Notes: generated by a model from the letters alone, not told the origin. A stretch of 64,000 nucleotides of DNA from Chryseobacterium sp. G0201 (GCF_003815655.1 NZ_CP033917.1:4154001-4218000), one strand, 5' to 3'. Counted from the first letter of the stretch, positions 47,755-57,393 are shown. Made by a program: numbers and translations.

Positions 47755-47785
47755 AAAAAGAGGTTCAATGCGAACCTCTTTTTTA
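47755..47785. terminator. bidirectional terminator after the GH3 remnant
   Basis: Stem AAAAAGAGGTTC / GAACCTCTTTTT with a 5-nt loop. The SDR gene on the reverse strand ends directly at the right arm. Confidence 0.88.
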
Positions 47786-48571
47786 ATACGTATTATTCAA
47801 TCCTCCATCCAGAGGAATATTGGCTCCGGTAAGATAAGCCGCGTATTCTGAAGCTAAAAAAGCGACCAAATGACCATATTCTTCAGGCTTTCCTAATCTT
47901 TTCATAGGAATTTTATCTTCTCGTCCTTTTTTTATTTCTTCCACAGACTGGTTGTTCTGTTCGGCTTCATGATCAATTAATTTTTTGATTCGTTCAGTAT
48001 CAAAATATCCCGTGAGAATATTGTTAACCGTAATATTATATTGTGCCACTTCATTAGCCAGCGTTTTTGCCCATGCGGCCACTGCAGAGCGAATAGAATT
48101 TGACAGCACTAAATTATTAATAGGTGATTTTACCGACAGAGAAGATACATTGATAATTCTTCCGTGTTTTTGTTTGATCATATAAGGTAAAGCCAAATTT
48201 GTGGTTTCACAAACTGTTTTGAAAACCAAATCAAAGGCTTTCTGATAATCATCTACCATTTTTTCTAAGGTAACTCCTGGCTCAGGACCGTTAGTATTAT
48301 TGACAAGAATATCAACCGAATTATTTTTAAAATATTCTGAAATAATTCCTTTATAATTTTCAAAATCTGAAAAATCAGCCACCAGATATTGATGTTTCTG
48401 GTCTTCATTGATAATCGGTAAAGAAGCGACAAAATTTTTTAATTTCTCTTCATTTCGAGCCATTACCGTGACATTTGCACCACATTTTGCCAATTCCGTG
48501 GCAATTCCGGCTCCGATTCCTTGGGTAGCGGCTCCTACCAATGCATTTTTTGATATTAGTTGAATATTCAT
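47783..48571 (-). CDS. short-chain dehydrogenase/reductase without the YxxxK pair
   Basis: A 262-residue Rossmann protein. The cofactor motif GAATQGIGAGIATELAK and ILVNNTNGPEPG are normal for SDRs, and LTGANIPLDGGLNN is the normal C-terminus. The catalytic YxxxK is replaced in SSLSVKSPINNLVLSNSIRSAVAAWAKTL (Leu and Ile at the Tyr and Lys places). An SDR subgroup with this NLVLSN form is known and is often annotated as 3-oxoacyl reductase. Activity and substrate are therefore uncertain. Confidence 0.87.
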   Translation of the reverse strand: MNIQLISKNALVGAATQGIGAGIATELAKCGANVTVMARNEEKLKNFVASLPIINEDQKHQYLVADFSDFENYKGIISEYFKNNSVDILVNNTNGPEPGVTLEKMVDDYQKAFDLVFKTVCETTNLALPYMIKQKHGRIINVSSLSVKSPINNLVLSNSIRSAVAAWAKTLANEVAQYNITVNNILTGYFDTERIKKLIDHEAEQNNQSVEEIKKGREDKIPMKRLGKPEEYGHLVAFLASEYAAYLTGANIPLDGGLNNTY

Positions 48572-48797
48572 GAATATGTATGTTTAAATTATTTTTTTTA
48601 ATCCTTGAATTTTGATAGATAAATGTACGGAAAAGTGCTTGATTTGAGGATAAAAGAGTTTAATTCTTTACCTTTGTTTATCTTTAAAAAACATTCTTTT
48701 TCTAATTGATTTCATTAATCTGATAATTAATCATTAACAATTTGAATTATACTTAAAGTGAAGAATTCTATAACTAAATTTGAAGTAAATTTTTACC

Positions 48798-49991
48798 ATG
48801 CAGATGAACGCTTCTAACGGTATTTCGCGTACTGTGATCTGGCTAATGGCCATTATTTCCGGACTTGTAGTGGCCAACAATTATTATAATCAGCCATTAT
48901 TGGGGCTTATTTCGAAAGATTTAAATGTTTCTGAAAGTGCAGCCAGCCGAATTTCTATGCTTACCCAAATCGGTTATGCAGTCGGATTATTAATGATCGT
49001 TCCTTTGGGAGATAAATTTTTGCGTAAAAGATTAATTTTGATCGATCTATTTCTAGTATTCGGATCCTTGTTATGGATGACATTTGCGACTCAGTTATGG
49101 ATGTTGTATGCGGCGAGTCTGCTGATTGGAGTGACGTCTGTAATTCCTCAATTATTTATACCTATCGCCGCTGAACTATCGTCTGACAAAGAAAAATCTT
49201 CAAACATCGGAACAGTAATGTCGGGCTTGTTATTAGGAATTCTATTATCAAGGTTTATAGGCGGAATCGTAGGCGATGTCTGGGGATGGAGAGCTATGTT
49301 CGGAATTGCCGCAGGACTGATGATTCTGGTATGGTTTGCTGTTTACAAAATGCTACCTGAAATGCAGCCTAATTTCAAAGGAACGTATAAAGAACTGATG
49401 CGGTCTGTGGGGCATTTAGCAAAAACACAGCCTATTTTACAGCTTGCATCATTTCGTGGAGCGATGGCTTTTGGATCGATGTGTGCTTTGTTTACAACGT
49501 TGGTCTTTCACATGGAAAAACCGCCATTTAATGCGGGTGCATCGGTTGTAGGAAGCTTCGGATTAGCGGGTGCAGTAGGAGCTTTAGCCGCTGCGAAAGT
49601 CGGAAAACTTCAAAAATTCTTAGATATTAACAGAATTATTTCATATTCTTTGCTGGTTGTTTTGGGAAGCTGGGCGTTCACGTATTTTGGAGGAGAAACG
49701 TATTGGGGACTTATTGTAGGCGTTATCCTAGTAGATTTGGGTGTACAGTCGAGCCACATTATGAATCAGACCAATTATTTTTTAATAAAATCTAATGCCG
49801 TAAACCGATTAAATACCGTGTATATGGTTTGTTATTTCATCGGCGGATCATTAGGAACATGGTTAGCATCTATCGCTTGGCAGTATGCACAATGGGACGG
49901 TGTTTGTTTCGTGGGAGCATCTTTTGGTTTATTAGCTTTAATTGCTCATATACTGTTCTCTAACAAGGTTAATAAAGAAATCGGAAGCTAG
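48798..49991 (+). CDS. MFS transporter
   Basis: A 397-residue transporter with 12 predicted helices. The start ISRTVIWLMAIISGLVVANNYYNQPLLGLISKDLNVSESAASRISMLTQIGYAVGLLMIVPLGDKFLRKRLI is typical of the YgaY/YybF-like MFS group, with a motif A-like loop GDKFLRKR. The substrate is unknown. It stands alone between the divergent SDR gene and the convergent HxlR gene. Confidence 0.9.
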   Translation: MQMNASNGISRTVIWLMAIISGLVVANNYYNQPLLGLISKDLNVSESAASRISMLTQIGYAVGLLMIVPLGDKFLRKRLILIDLFLVFGSLLWMTFATQLWMLYAASLLIGVTSVIPQLFIPIAAELSSDKEKSSNIGTVMSGLLLGILLSRFIGGIVGDVWGWRAMFGIAAGLMILVWFAVYKMLPEMQPNFKGTYKELMRSVGHLAKTQPILQLASFRGAMAFGSMCALFTTLVFHMEKPPFNAGASVVGSFGLAGAVGALAAAKVGKLQKFLDINRIISYSLLVVLGSWAFTYFGGETYWGLIVGVILVDLGVQSSHIMNQTNYFLIKSNAVNRLNTVYMVCYFIGGSLGTWLASIAWQYAQWDGVCFVGASFGLLALIAHILFSNKVNKEIGS

Positions 49992-50031
49992 ATTATTTTT
50001 AATTTTAAAATATTTGAATAAATAAATCCTA

Positions 50032-50415
50032 TCAATTTTCATCAACTTCCAACAGCTGTTCTTTTATTAATTTTTTATGCTTTTTTCCCCAGTCTTCAAG
50101 CTGTTTCCAAATAGGGATCAGCTCTCTGGCAATTTCCGTCAGTTCATAATCTACTCTCGGCGGAACTTGAGCATGAACGGTCCTTTTTAACAATCCTTCC
50201 TTTTCCATTTCTCTTAACTGGAGGGTAAGCATCCTTTCAGTAATCCCTGAAATTCGGTCTCTGAGCTCACTGAAACGTAATTTACCATTTTCAAGTTTAC
50301 ATAAAATCAAGAGTTTCCATCTTCCTCCAATTTTACAAACAGCATACGTGAGATCACATTCCGTAATATATTGTGCATTAATACTATTCGTCGAATTTTC
50401 CTTTTTCTTTGCCAT
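50032..50415 (-). CDS. HxlR family transcriptional regulator
   Basis: A 127-residue winged-helix regulator. The pattern CDLTYAVCKIGGRWKLLILCKLENGKLRFSELRDRISGITERMLTLQLREMEKEGLLKRTVHAQVPPRVDYELTE is the full HxlR signature, with the conserved N-terminal Cys used as redox or aldehyde sensor in YodB/HxlR members. It is divergent from the lipoprotein esterase and MFS genes, with a 92-bp spacer that contains imperfect GTAC-containing inverted repeats; it probably controls them. Confidence 0.92.
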   Translation of the reverse strand: MAKKKENSTNSINAQYITECDLTYAVCKIGGRWKLLILCKLENGKLRFSELRDRISGITERMLTLQLREMEKEGLLKRTVHAQVPPRVDYELTEIARELIPIWKQLEDWGKKHKKLIKEQLLEVDEN

Positions 50416-50507
50416 TACTTACAAATTTGTTAGTACCATACAATTAACTGTGTACAGTGCAAATTTAGGGTTTGTCAATTAATTTTGTGCTCTCAAAATA
50501 GAGAAAC

Positions 50508-51512
50508 ATGCAAAAAATAATAGGAACACTCCTAATTCTGGGAATGATTTCCTGTAAAAATATAAGCAATACAAAAAGAGAAACAAAGATGCAATTAACT
50601 CCAAAAATAACTAAAGTTCTGGACCATTTACAAAAAATAGAAGTATTTGAAGGTCAGAATTCTTTAGACATCAGTCGAAAACATTATGAAATTATGGCTC
50701 AGCAACTGAGTGGTACAAAAGAACCAGTTTCCATAATAGAGGAATTAAGTATTCCCACAGAAAGTTATGAAATACCCGTTAGAATATACAGACCCAAAGG
50801 AACGACCACAAAATCACCGGCAATCATTTATATTCATGGCGGCTGGTTTATTTCAGGTGGTTATGAAACTCATGATGCAATAGCCAGAAAATTAGCGAAT
50901 GCAACAGGTGCTGTAATTCTATTTGTAGATTACCGTCTAGCGCCCGAACATCCTTTTCCTGCTGGGCTAAATGATTGTAAAGACGCAACAAAATGGCTTA
51001 TTCATAATGCCGAAAAACTAGGAGTTGATCCTCAAAAGATCGGCATCATTGGTGATAGCGCAGGCGGAACATTAGCCACGGCTTTAACGACTCAATTGGG
51101 AAATCAATTAAAATTTCAGGTTTTAATTTATCCAGCTTCAGATAATACATTAGCTACACAATCTTGGGAAACTTATAAAGATGGTCCTGTCCTAAACAAA
51201 GAATGGGGAGTGCAAGCATGGAAGTGGTATTTAGCATCTGAAGAAGATAAAAACAACCCGTTCGCCGTTCCTATTTTAATAAAAGATTTTAAAGAAACTC
51301 CTCCCACATTAGTTCTATTAGCAGAACATGATCCTTTGAGAGATGAGGGTGAACAATTAGCACAACATATGAAAAATTCAGGGATTTCTGTGAAAACAAG
51401 TCTTTATAAAGACATGGTTCATGGATTTATGCATATGGGAGGTATTCTGGATGAAACACAAGCTGCCATTGAAGAAATCGCAGCATTCACAAGTGAAAAT
51501 TTAGAAAAATAA
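50508..51512 (+). CDS. alpha/beta hydrolase (HSL type), putative lipoprotein
   Basis: A 334-residue esterase of the hormone-sensitive lipase group. The N-terminus ends in a possible lipobox (LILGMISCKN), so it may be membrane anchored. Motifs: HGGWFISGGYE (oxyanion hole HGG), GDSAGG (nucleophile Ser), EHDPLRDEG (Asp) and VHGFMHM (His). It hydrolyses short-chain esters; the natural substrate is unknown. It is followed 13 nt later by an MFS transporter, and both probably lie under the HxlR regulator. Confidence 0.9.
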   Translation: MQKIIGTLLILGMISCKNISNTKRETKMQLTPKITKVLDHLQKIEVFEGQNSLDISRKHYEIMAQQLSGTKEPVSIIEELSIPTESYEIPVRIYRPKGTTTKSPAIIYIHGGWFISGGYETHDAIARKLANATGAVILFVDYRLAPEHPFPAGLNDCKDATKWLIHNAEKLGVDPQKIGIIGDSAGGTLATALTTQLGNQLKFQVLIYPASDNTLATQSWETYKDGPVLNKEWGVQAWKWYLASEEDKNNPFAVPILIKDFKETPPTLVLLAEHDPLRDEGEQLAQHMKNSGISVKTSLYKDMVHGFMHMGGILDETQAAIEEIAAFTSENLEK

Positions 51513-51525
51513 TAGACTTAGAAAA

Positions 51526-52692
51526 ATGAAAAAATTCGCATATATAGGATGTTTAGGGTTTCTTGCCGTTATCACAACCGAATTCGGAGTTATCGGTATT
51601 TTACCACAAATCGCTGAACATTATCAAATAAGTATCGATAAAGCTGGATATTTATTAAGTGCTTTTGCATTGATCATCGCGCTTACGGGACCTTTTATGA
51701 CGCTGTTGATGTCAGGATTTGACCGTAAAAAAGTGATGTTTGCTGCTATATTTATGTTTCTGATTACAGGAGTTGTTTCCTCATTTTCACCGCCTTTCTG
51801 GCTGCTGATGTTGGTGAGAATACTTCCTGCCTTTTTACAGCCTGTTTATATTGCAAGTGCCTTATCTGTTGCAGTCTCTAACGCCGATAAAAAGCACAGT
51901 AACGAGTTGATGGGAATTGTATTCAGCGGTGTTGCTTTGGCAATGGTAACTACTGTTCCTTTTGCAACATGGATTTCCAGTATCTCGTCTTGGGAGTCTT
52001 CTTTTATCGTTCAGTCTGTCGTGAGCGTTATCGCTTTAGCGGGAATTTATTTTTTACTGCCATCGATGCCTGTAAAAGAGAAAAAATCCTATGGAAGTCA
52101 ATTGAAAATATTAACGCAACCCACGTTTATCATCAGTACTTTAATTAACTTTTTCATGATCACCGCCTGGTTTTCAACGTACAGTTATTTTGCCGATTAT
52201 CTGAATAAAGCGAAAGGAATGGACGGTACAATGATCAGCTATATGCTTTTTCTATTCGGGATCATAGGCGTTTTTGCCAATTGGATCTCAGGAAAAATGT
52301 TGAATAAAAACATCGCCGGAACGACCGCTTTTTTCCTTTCCGGAACTATTTTAGTGCCTGTTTTATTGTACTTTTCAAACGGAAATTTACTGGCAACCAT
52401 TATTGTCATTGGGATCTGGGGCTTTTTGTATTCACCGAGTTTCCTTAATGCTTCCACTTATATGATCTCATCAGTCCCACAGTCATTGGAATTTGCCAAC
52501 AGTTTGGCAACCTCATTTGGAAATTTAGGCGTAACGCTTGGAACAACGGTTGGAGGATGGATGATCATTACAAAAGGAGTTGAATTTAATCCGTGGATTG
52601 GTCTAGGTTTCGGAATTTTAGCCTTTATCATGATGGGAATCAGAAGTATGCTCGAGCGTAAAGAAAAAATGGTTGTACTATGCGGGGAATAA
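51526..52692 (+). CDS. MFS transporter (DHA1 type)
   Basis: A 388-residue 12-helix transporter. KKFAYIGCLGFLAVITTEFGVIGILPQIAEHYQISIDKAGYLLSAFALIIALTGPFMTLLMSGFDRKK is characteristic of AraJ-like exporters. It lies 13 nt after the esterase gene, which suggests one transcript for uptake or export of an ester or its product. The substrate is unknown. Confidence 0.9.
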   Translation: MKKFAYIGCLGFLAVITTEFGVIGILPQIAEHYQISIDKAGYLLSAFALIIALTGPFMTLLMSGFDRKKVMFAAIFMFLITGVVSSFSPPFWLLMLVRILPAFLQPVYIASALSVAVSNADKKHSNELMGIVFSGVALAMVTTVPFATWISSISSWESSFIVQSVVSVIALAGIYFLLPSMPVKEKKSYGSQLKILTQPTFIISTLINFFMITAWFSTYSYFADYLNKAKGMDGTMISYMLFLFGIIGVFANWISGKMLNKNIAGTTAFFLSGTILVPVLLYFSNGNLLATIIVIGIWGFLYSPSFLNASTYMISSVPQSLEFANSLATSFGNLGVTLGTTVGGWMIITKGVEFNPWIGLGFGILAFIMMGIRSMLERKEKMVVLCGE

Positions 52693-52801
52693 ACTGTAAT
52701 AAATTTGGTTACAATAATCAGATATATTAACTTTGATTGACTTAAAATAGTTGAAGAAATCTTTGACAAAAGATTCATTTAAAGTATTAAAATAAGAAAA
52801 A

Positions 52802-53500
52802 ATGAAAGTAGAAATCTGGTCGGATGTGATGTGTCCGTTTTGCTATATCGGGAAGCATAATTTTGAACAGGCGCTTGAAAAGCTGCCATTCAAAGATGAA
52901 GTAGAAGTAGAATGGAAGAGCTTTCAGCTGGATCCAACTTTAGATCCAAAAGAAACAAAAACTACGATTGAATATTTTAAAGAAAAGAAAGGAGTTGCTG
53001 AAAACCAAGCTCAGCAGATGATGGGGCAGGTGGCGCAAATGGGTGCTATGGCTGGGATTGATTTTGATTTTAAAAAAGCCTTAATTACCAATACATTTTC
53101 AGCACATAAACTTATTCATTTAGCAAAAAAATACAACAAAGCTTCTGAAGCAGAAGAAGCATTATTTGAATCTCATTTCCTTGAGGGTGAAAATGTTGGA
53201 GATATCAATATTTTGGTTTCAATAGCTGAAAAATTAGGAATTGATCAGGAAGAAACAAGACAGGTTTTAAGTTCTGATCAGTTTGATAATGAAGTAAATC
53301 ATGATATTTCTGAGGCCAAAAATAACGGTATCAGCGGTGTTCCATTCTTTGTACTGAATGGCAAATATGCAGTTTCAGGGGCACAGCCTGTGCAAGCATT
53401 TGAAGAAGCACTTCAACAAACGTATAAAGAGACGGTAAGTCCGTTCAAGGATATTTCTAAAGGTGGCTCTTCATGTGATGCCGATGGTTGCAGCATTTAA
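52802..53500 (+). CDS. DsbA family oxidoreductase (FrnE-like)
   Basis: A 232-residue thioredoxin-fold protein with helical insertion, of the FrnE group. The active site is VMCPFCYIGKHNFE (CPFC), the cis-Pro loop is NGISGVPFFVLNGKYAVSGAQP. No signal peptide, so it is cytoplasmic, as usual for FrnE. A short cysteine tail GGSSCDADGCSI ends the protein and may bind metal or act as a second thiol pair. It is followed 12 nt later by a nucleosidase gene. Confidence 0.92.
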   Translation: MKVEIWSDVMCPFCYIGKHNFEQALEKLPFKDEVEVEWKSFQLDPTLDPKETKTTIEYFKEKKGVAENQAQQMMGQVAQMGAMAGIDFDFKKALITNTFSAHKLIHLAKKYNKASEAEEALFESHFLEGENVGDINILVSIAEKLGIDQEETRQVLSSDQFDNEVNHDISEAKNNGISGVPFFVLNGKYAVSGAQPVQAFEEALQQTYKETVSPFKDISKGGSSCDADGCSI

Positions 53501-53512
53501 TATTCAGATTTC

Positions 53513-54094
53513 ATGATAAAAATTAACGACGAACTTCATTATCCTGTTTCCGATACGCTTTTTGTTTTTGCTTTAGATTCGGAAGCGGGGAAAGATTTTA
53601 ATGATAAAAATAAATTGGTTACAGGAATCGGCAAGGTCAATGCTGCGATGGAATTAACCAAAGAAATTCATCTCAGAAAACCTAAATTAATTGTCAATCT
53701 AGGTTCTGCAGGAAGTAAAAGTTTTAATAAAGGTGAAGTGATCTGCTGTACAAAATTTATCCAACGGGATATGGATGTACGAGGTCTTGGATTCAGTTTA
53801 TATGAAACGCCTTTGTCCGGAATTCCACCTGTTTTGGAATATGGTTTAAAAAAGCAGGAGCTGAAAGAAGGCATCTGTGGAAGCGGCGACAATTTTGAAA
53901 TGAATCACTCTGAAACCGATTATAATATTGTAGACATGGAAGCTTATCCGCTAGCATTGATCGCGATGAAGGAAAAAATACCGTTTCTGTGTTTAAAATA
54001 CATTTCAGACGATGCCGGAAGTGATGCAGCCGAAGATTGGGCGGTGCAGGTGCATTTGGCTTCTGAGGCTTTTAAGAAAATATTATTCTCCTAA
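53513..54094 (+). CDS. nucleosidase (MTA/SAH nucleosidase or purine phosphorylase superfamily)
   Basis: A 193-residue protein of the nucleoside phosphorylase fold. VNLGSAGSKSFNKGEVICCTKFIQRDMDVRGLGF and YNIVDMEAYPLALIAMKEKIPFLCLKYISDDAGSDAAEDW show the family ligands, including VDMEA for the ribose and Asp near DDAG for the base. It is shorter than MtnN (about 230), so the substrate may differ. It probably belongs to the same transcript as the DsbA-like gene. Confidence 0.87.
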   Translation: MIKINDELHYPVSDTLFVFALDSEAGKDFNDKNKLVTGIGKVNAAMELTKEIHLRKPKLIVNLGSAGSKSFNKGEVICCTKFIQRDMDVRGLGFSLYETPLSGIPPVLEYGLKKQELKEGICGSGDNFEMNHSETDYNIVDMEAYPLALIAMKEKIPFLCLKYISDDAGSDAAEDWAVQVHLASEAFKKILFS

Positions 54095-54104
54095 AATGAT
54101 ATAC

Positions 54105-54140
54105 AAATCCTGAAGTTTTTTCTTTAGGATTTTATTTTCT
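54105..54140 (+). terminator. probable terminator of the nucleosidase gene
   Basis: A 7-bp stem (AAATCCT / AGGATTT) with a 14-nt loop and a T-rich tail. Confidence 0.6.
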
Positions 54141-54170
54141 ATTTGTATTTTTACTTTTCTGCTCCATTAT

Positions 54171-54965
54171 ATGAAAGTAAACTTCTATCAACCCATTCAT
54201 CCTATTCTCAAAAAATATATTGAAGGATACTATTTCATGTCAAAAGATGAATTTCATCAGCCTATTAAATATCTTACCTTTCCGGACAACTATTTTATTT
54301 TGTCTGCCTGCCAGAATGCAACTATCATTCAGGAAAAAGGGTGGTTGGAAATTCATGAATCTTCAACAGAAAATCTAATCATTGATTTTGTTTCGCAATG
54401 TTCTGTTCCAACGGAAATTTTTTATCAGCAATCTATTAATGAAGCCACAGTTTATTTTAAACCTTTAGGAATGTATCATTTTTTTGATGCAAATCAGAGT
54501 ATAAATTTAAAGGACAAAATTCAAGATTCAGATTTTAAAGAAATAATGGATCAAATCTTAAATGAACACGACAGAAAAATACAAATACAATTGCTTGAAG
54601 AGTATTGGCTTTTAAAATTCAACCTGAAAGATTTGGCGCTGGCTTATACGTTAGCTTATGATTTTGATTCTGAACTCAGTATCGAAGAAATTGCCACAAA
54701 AAATGGCATCACAAGACAGTATGTAAATAAAATATCTAAAAAATATTTGGGTAAACCCGCTTCTGAGTACCGAAAAATCCAGAGGTTCCGAAAAGCATTA
54801 ATAACCAATAGAAAAGTGAAAAATCTTACAGAACTTTCTTATGAAAATCTTTTTTATGACCAATCGCATTTTATCAAAGATTTCAAGGAACTCACCAAAA
54901 TAAGTCCAAAAAAGTTTTTTGAAAATGTAGATACGCATCAGAATAATATCTGGCTGTTTATTTAA
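54171..54965 (+). CDS. AraC family transcriptional regulator
   Basis: A 264-residue regulator that starts MKVNFYQPIHPILKKYIEGYYFM. The C-terminal helix-turn-helix pair is visible (SIEEIATKNGITRQYVNKISKKYLGKPASEYRKIQRFRKAL ... YENLFYDQSHFIKDFKELTKISPKKFF). The N-terminal sensor has no recognisable ligand motif. It lies 66 bp before the S41 peptidase gene on the same strand. Confidence 0.88.
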   Translation: MKVNFYQPIHPILKKYIEGYYFMSKDEFHQPIKYLTFPDNYFILSACQNATIIQEKGWLEIHESSTENLIIDFVSQCSVPTEIFYQQSINEATVYFKPLGMYHFFDANQSINLKDKIQDSDFKEIMDQILNEHDRKIQIQLLEEYWLLKFNLKDLALAYTLAYDFDSELSIEEIATKNGITRQYVNKISKKYLGKPASEYRKIQRFRKALITNRKVKNLTELSYENLFYDQSHFIKDFKELTKISPKKFFENVDTHQNNIWLFI

Positions 54966-55031
54966 GTTTCCATTTTTACAATTTCTGTGATGATCATTGA
55001 AATACTTTTGTTGAAATATTAAGTTCAAACA

Positions 55032-56042
55032 ATGAAAAAACTACTCGTAGGAATTTGCCTTTTCCATTCTTTGATCTCTTACGCGCAGAAAGAGAATAAT
55101 ACAGCCGTACTTTCTGATATTACAGAAAAAGTGAAGCAATATTACATTGATAAAGACACCTATAAAAAAGTAGATTCTTTATTTAAAAGTGAATCTCAAA
55201 AAGGCTATTTTAATAATCTAAGCAAAAAAGAGTTCGGAGCATTACTTACTGAAAGATTGAGAACCGTTATTAAAGACAAACATTTTTTTGTGAAATACAT
55301 CGAAAATTACACTCCCGAAATACAAGGAAATGAAAAGGAAATGGAGAAATTAAATAACTTTCATAACAGTCTCGAAAATTTCGGATTTGAAAATGTTCAA
55401 AGACTGGAAGGAAATATTGGATATATCAATTTTAAAGGCTTTGCAGACCCGAAAGTAAGTGCAAAAGCTTTAGAATCTGCCATGAATTTTGTGACCAATA
55501 CCAATTCTCTAATCATTGATCTCAGGGAAAATGGAGGCGGGGATAATGGTATGCTTCTGTTATTCTGCAGTTATTTTTTCAATAATAAAACAGACTTGTA
55601 TACAACCTATTCCAGATATAACAATAAAACAGACCTGAACAGCACACAATCAAAGGTTTCCGGAGATAAATATCTGAATAAAAAGGTATATATTTTAACC
55701 AGTAACAAAACATTTTCTGCGGGGGAAGCTCTTGCTTATTTTTTACAAGAATACAAATTGGCTGAAATTATTGGTGAAAAAACAGGTGGTGCAGCCAATC
55801 CTGTAAAAGATTTTATCATTCAGAATCAATATTTACTGCTTGTTCCTGCAGGCAAAGTTACATCATCAGTAAGTCATACCAACTGGGAACATATTGGCGT
55901 AACCCCTGATCAGGAAACAAAAGTTGAAGATGCTTTAAAAGTCGCTCATGTAAAAGCATTGCAATATATTTTAAAAACAGACACAAAAACAGAATTAAGT
56001 ATACCCGAAATAAAAAATCTTATTAATAAATTAGAGGAATAA
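55032..56042 (+). CDS. exported S41 family (C-terminal processing/TSP) peptidase
   Basis: A 336-residue protein with a signal peptide (LFHSLISYAQ). The TSPc-type domain shows GYINFKGFADP, LIIDLRENGGGDNGM, the catalytic-Ser segment SNKTFSAGEALAYFLQ and EKTGGAANPVKDFII. No PDZ domain is present, as in the tail-specific/IRBP-like subgroup. It probably cleaves peptides in the periplasm. The GNAT gene starts one base after its stop codon. Confidence 0.9.
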   Translation: MKKLLVGICLFHSLISYAQKENNTAVLSDITEKVKQYYIDKDTYKKVDSLFKSESQKGYFNNLSKKEFGALLTERLRTVIKDKHFFVKYIENYTPEIQGNEKEMEKLNNFHNSLENFGFENVQRLEGNIGYINFKGFADPKVSAKALESAMNFVTNTNSLIIDLRENGGGDNGMLLLFCSYFFNNKTDLYTTYSRYNNKTDLNSTQSKVSGDKYLNKKVYILTSNKTFSAGEALAYFLQEYKLAEIIGEKTGGAANPVKDFIIQNQYLLLVPAGKVTSSVSHTNWEHIGVTPDQETKVEDALKVAHVKALQYILKTDTKTELSIPEIKNLINKLEE

Positions 56043-56573
56043 ATGAATAGAATGGCATCAATTATCATTAATAAAGCTTCTCTTGAAGATTTTGAAACAC
56101 TACAAAATCTTGGAATACAAACATTTTCTGAAACTTTTGCAGAAAGCAATTCGGAAGAAGCAATGAAAAAATATCTTGAAGAAAGTTTTAATACAGAAAA
56201 AATTAAAGCAGAACTTAATAATCCTGATTCATTTTTCTTTATCGCTTGGGAAGAAGATGATGCTGTAGGATATTTAAAACTGAATTCCGGCAAGGCTCAA
56301 ACTGAATTACAGGATGAAACTTCGCTTGAAATCGAGCGTATCTACGTTAAGAAAAGTCATCACGGCAAAAAAGTTGGACAATTATTGTACGACAAAGCCC
56401 TGGAAACTGCCCAACAACAGCAAAAATCATATCTGTGGTTAGGTGTTTGGGAAGAAAACCTGAGAGCTGTAAGTTTCTACAAGAAAAATGGCTTCTTTGA
56501 ATTCGACAAACATATTTTCAGATTAGGAGATGATGAACAAACCGATCTTATGATGAAAAAAATGCTGGAATAA
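56043..56573 (+). CDS. GNAT family N-acetyltransferase
   Basis: A 176-residue acetyltransferase (start at 56043 or at the ATG 9 nt later). The acetyl-CoA-binding motif A is ERIYVKKSHHGKKVGQLLYDKALETA, followed by LWLGVWEENLRAVSFYKKNGF, the typical end of the PaiA/SSAT-like group. The substrate may be a polyamine or an amine. It is directly coupled to the S41 gene and converges with pdeM, with one base between the stop codons. Confidence 0.9.
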   Translation: MNRMASIIINKASLEDFETLQNLGIQTFSETFAESNSEEAMKKYLEESFNTEKIKAELNNPDSFFFIAWEEDDAVGYLKLNSGKAQTELQDETSLEIERIYVKKSHHGKKVGQLLYDKALETAQQQQKSYLWLGVWEENLRAVSFYKKNGFFEFDKHIFRLGDDEQTDLMMKKMLE

Positions 56574-56574
56574 T

Positions 56575-57219
56575 TTAAATTTCATGAATTTCAGAATCCG
56601 TAAAAACATAGAATCTTCCACCTTTTGGAAGATTTTTTGTATCTAACCCTGTAAATTCGCTGAAAGCAGGAAGCAATAACTGATTTTCTGTCTGCACAAA
56701 ACAAGGAAGTCTTATCCTTTTCACTGCAGAATTAAGTACAATTCCGGGATGAATATGACCCGTAATCTGAAAACCTTCGATTGATTTATCAAAGTCATGA
56801 ACAAACACAAAATCATTAATTTTTAATTGATTAGCTCTAAAATCAAGACATAATTTTTGAACTAAAGTTTTTGAAATACGATCATGATTTCCTTCAACTA
56901 GATAGAATTTTATATTTGAATATTGATTTTTCCATGTACAAAATTCATCAACATCAGAATTATCTCCAGCGTGAAGAAGATCACCGACTACAATGAATTT
57001 CTCAGGTTTAAAATATTCTATTAAAATCGATAATCGCTCCAAATCATTTTTCATAATATGATTCGCCAAAGCAATTCCGTTTTTCCGAAAATGAGCTGTT
57101 TTTCCGATATGCAAATCAGATAAAATCAATGCTTTTTCCTTTTTCCAAAACAACGCACGCTGATTGGTTAAAGTGAAAATTTCGTTTTGAATAGTTGTAT
57201 TTTTTGTTGCTAAATTCAT
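56575..57219 (-). CDS. pdeM: ligase-associated DNA damage response endonuclease PdeM
   Basis: A 214-residue calcineurin-type metallo-phosphoesterase. Metal motifs in order: DLHIGK, GDLLHAGDNSD, EGNHDR, GHIHPG. The ALFWKKEKALILSDLHIGKTAHFRKNGIA start is the usual PdeM form. It belongs to a set with the Lhr helicase, ATP-dependent ligase and MBL exonuclease next to it, a known bacterial DNA-repair group. The 174-bp spacer to the helicase gene holds a repeat, so it may have its own promoter. Confidence 0.9.
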   Translation of the reverse strand: MNLATKNTTIQNEIFTLTNQRALFWKKEKALILSDLHIGKTAHFRKNGIALANHIMKNDLERLSILIEYFKPEKFIVVGDLLHAGDNSDVDEFCTWKNQYSNIKFYLVEGNHDRISKTLVQKLCLDFRANQLKINDFVFVHDFDKSIEGFQITGHIHPGIVLNSAVKRIRLPCFVQTENQLLLPAFSEFTGLDTKNLPKGGRFYVFTDSEIHEI

Positions 57220-57249
57220 TTTAATTCCTATAATTTCGACGATAGTTTT

Positions 57250-57330
57250 ATCATTCTGACGAAGGAAGAATCTCCTGTGTGTTTATAGATTCTTCACTCC
57301 ATTTCATTTTGTTCATAATGACAAGCTTGA
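57250..57330. repeat. intergenic stem-loop repeat
   Basis: ATCATTCTGACGAAGGAAGA near 57250 and ATAGATTCTTCACTCCATTT near 57284 form an imperfect inverted pair ending in AATGACAAG. It resembles other dispersed TCATTC-GAAGGAAG elements in this window (23514, 46074), with different arms. Confidence 0.45.
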
Positions 57331-57393
57331 TGCATAATTTATCATTTACCTACCACAAATTCACTATTGACGTATTGATAATTCACAATTCCT

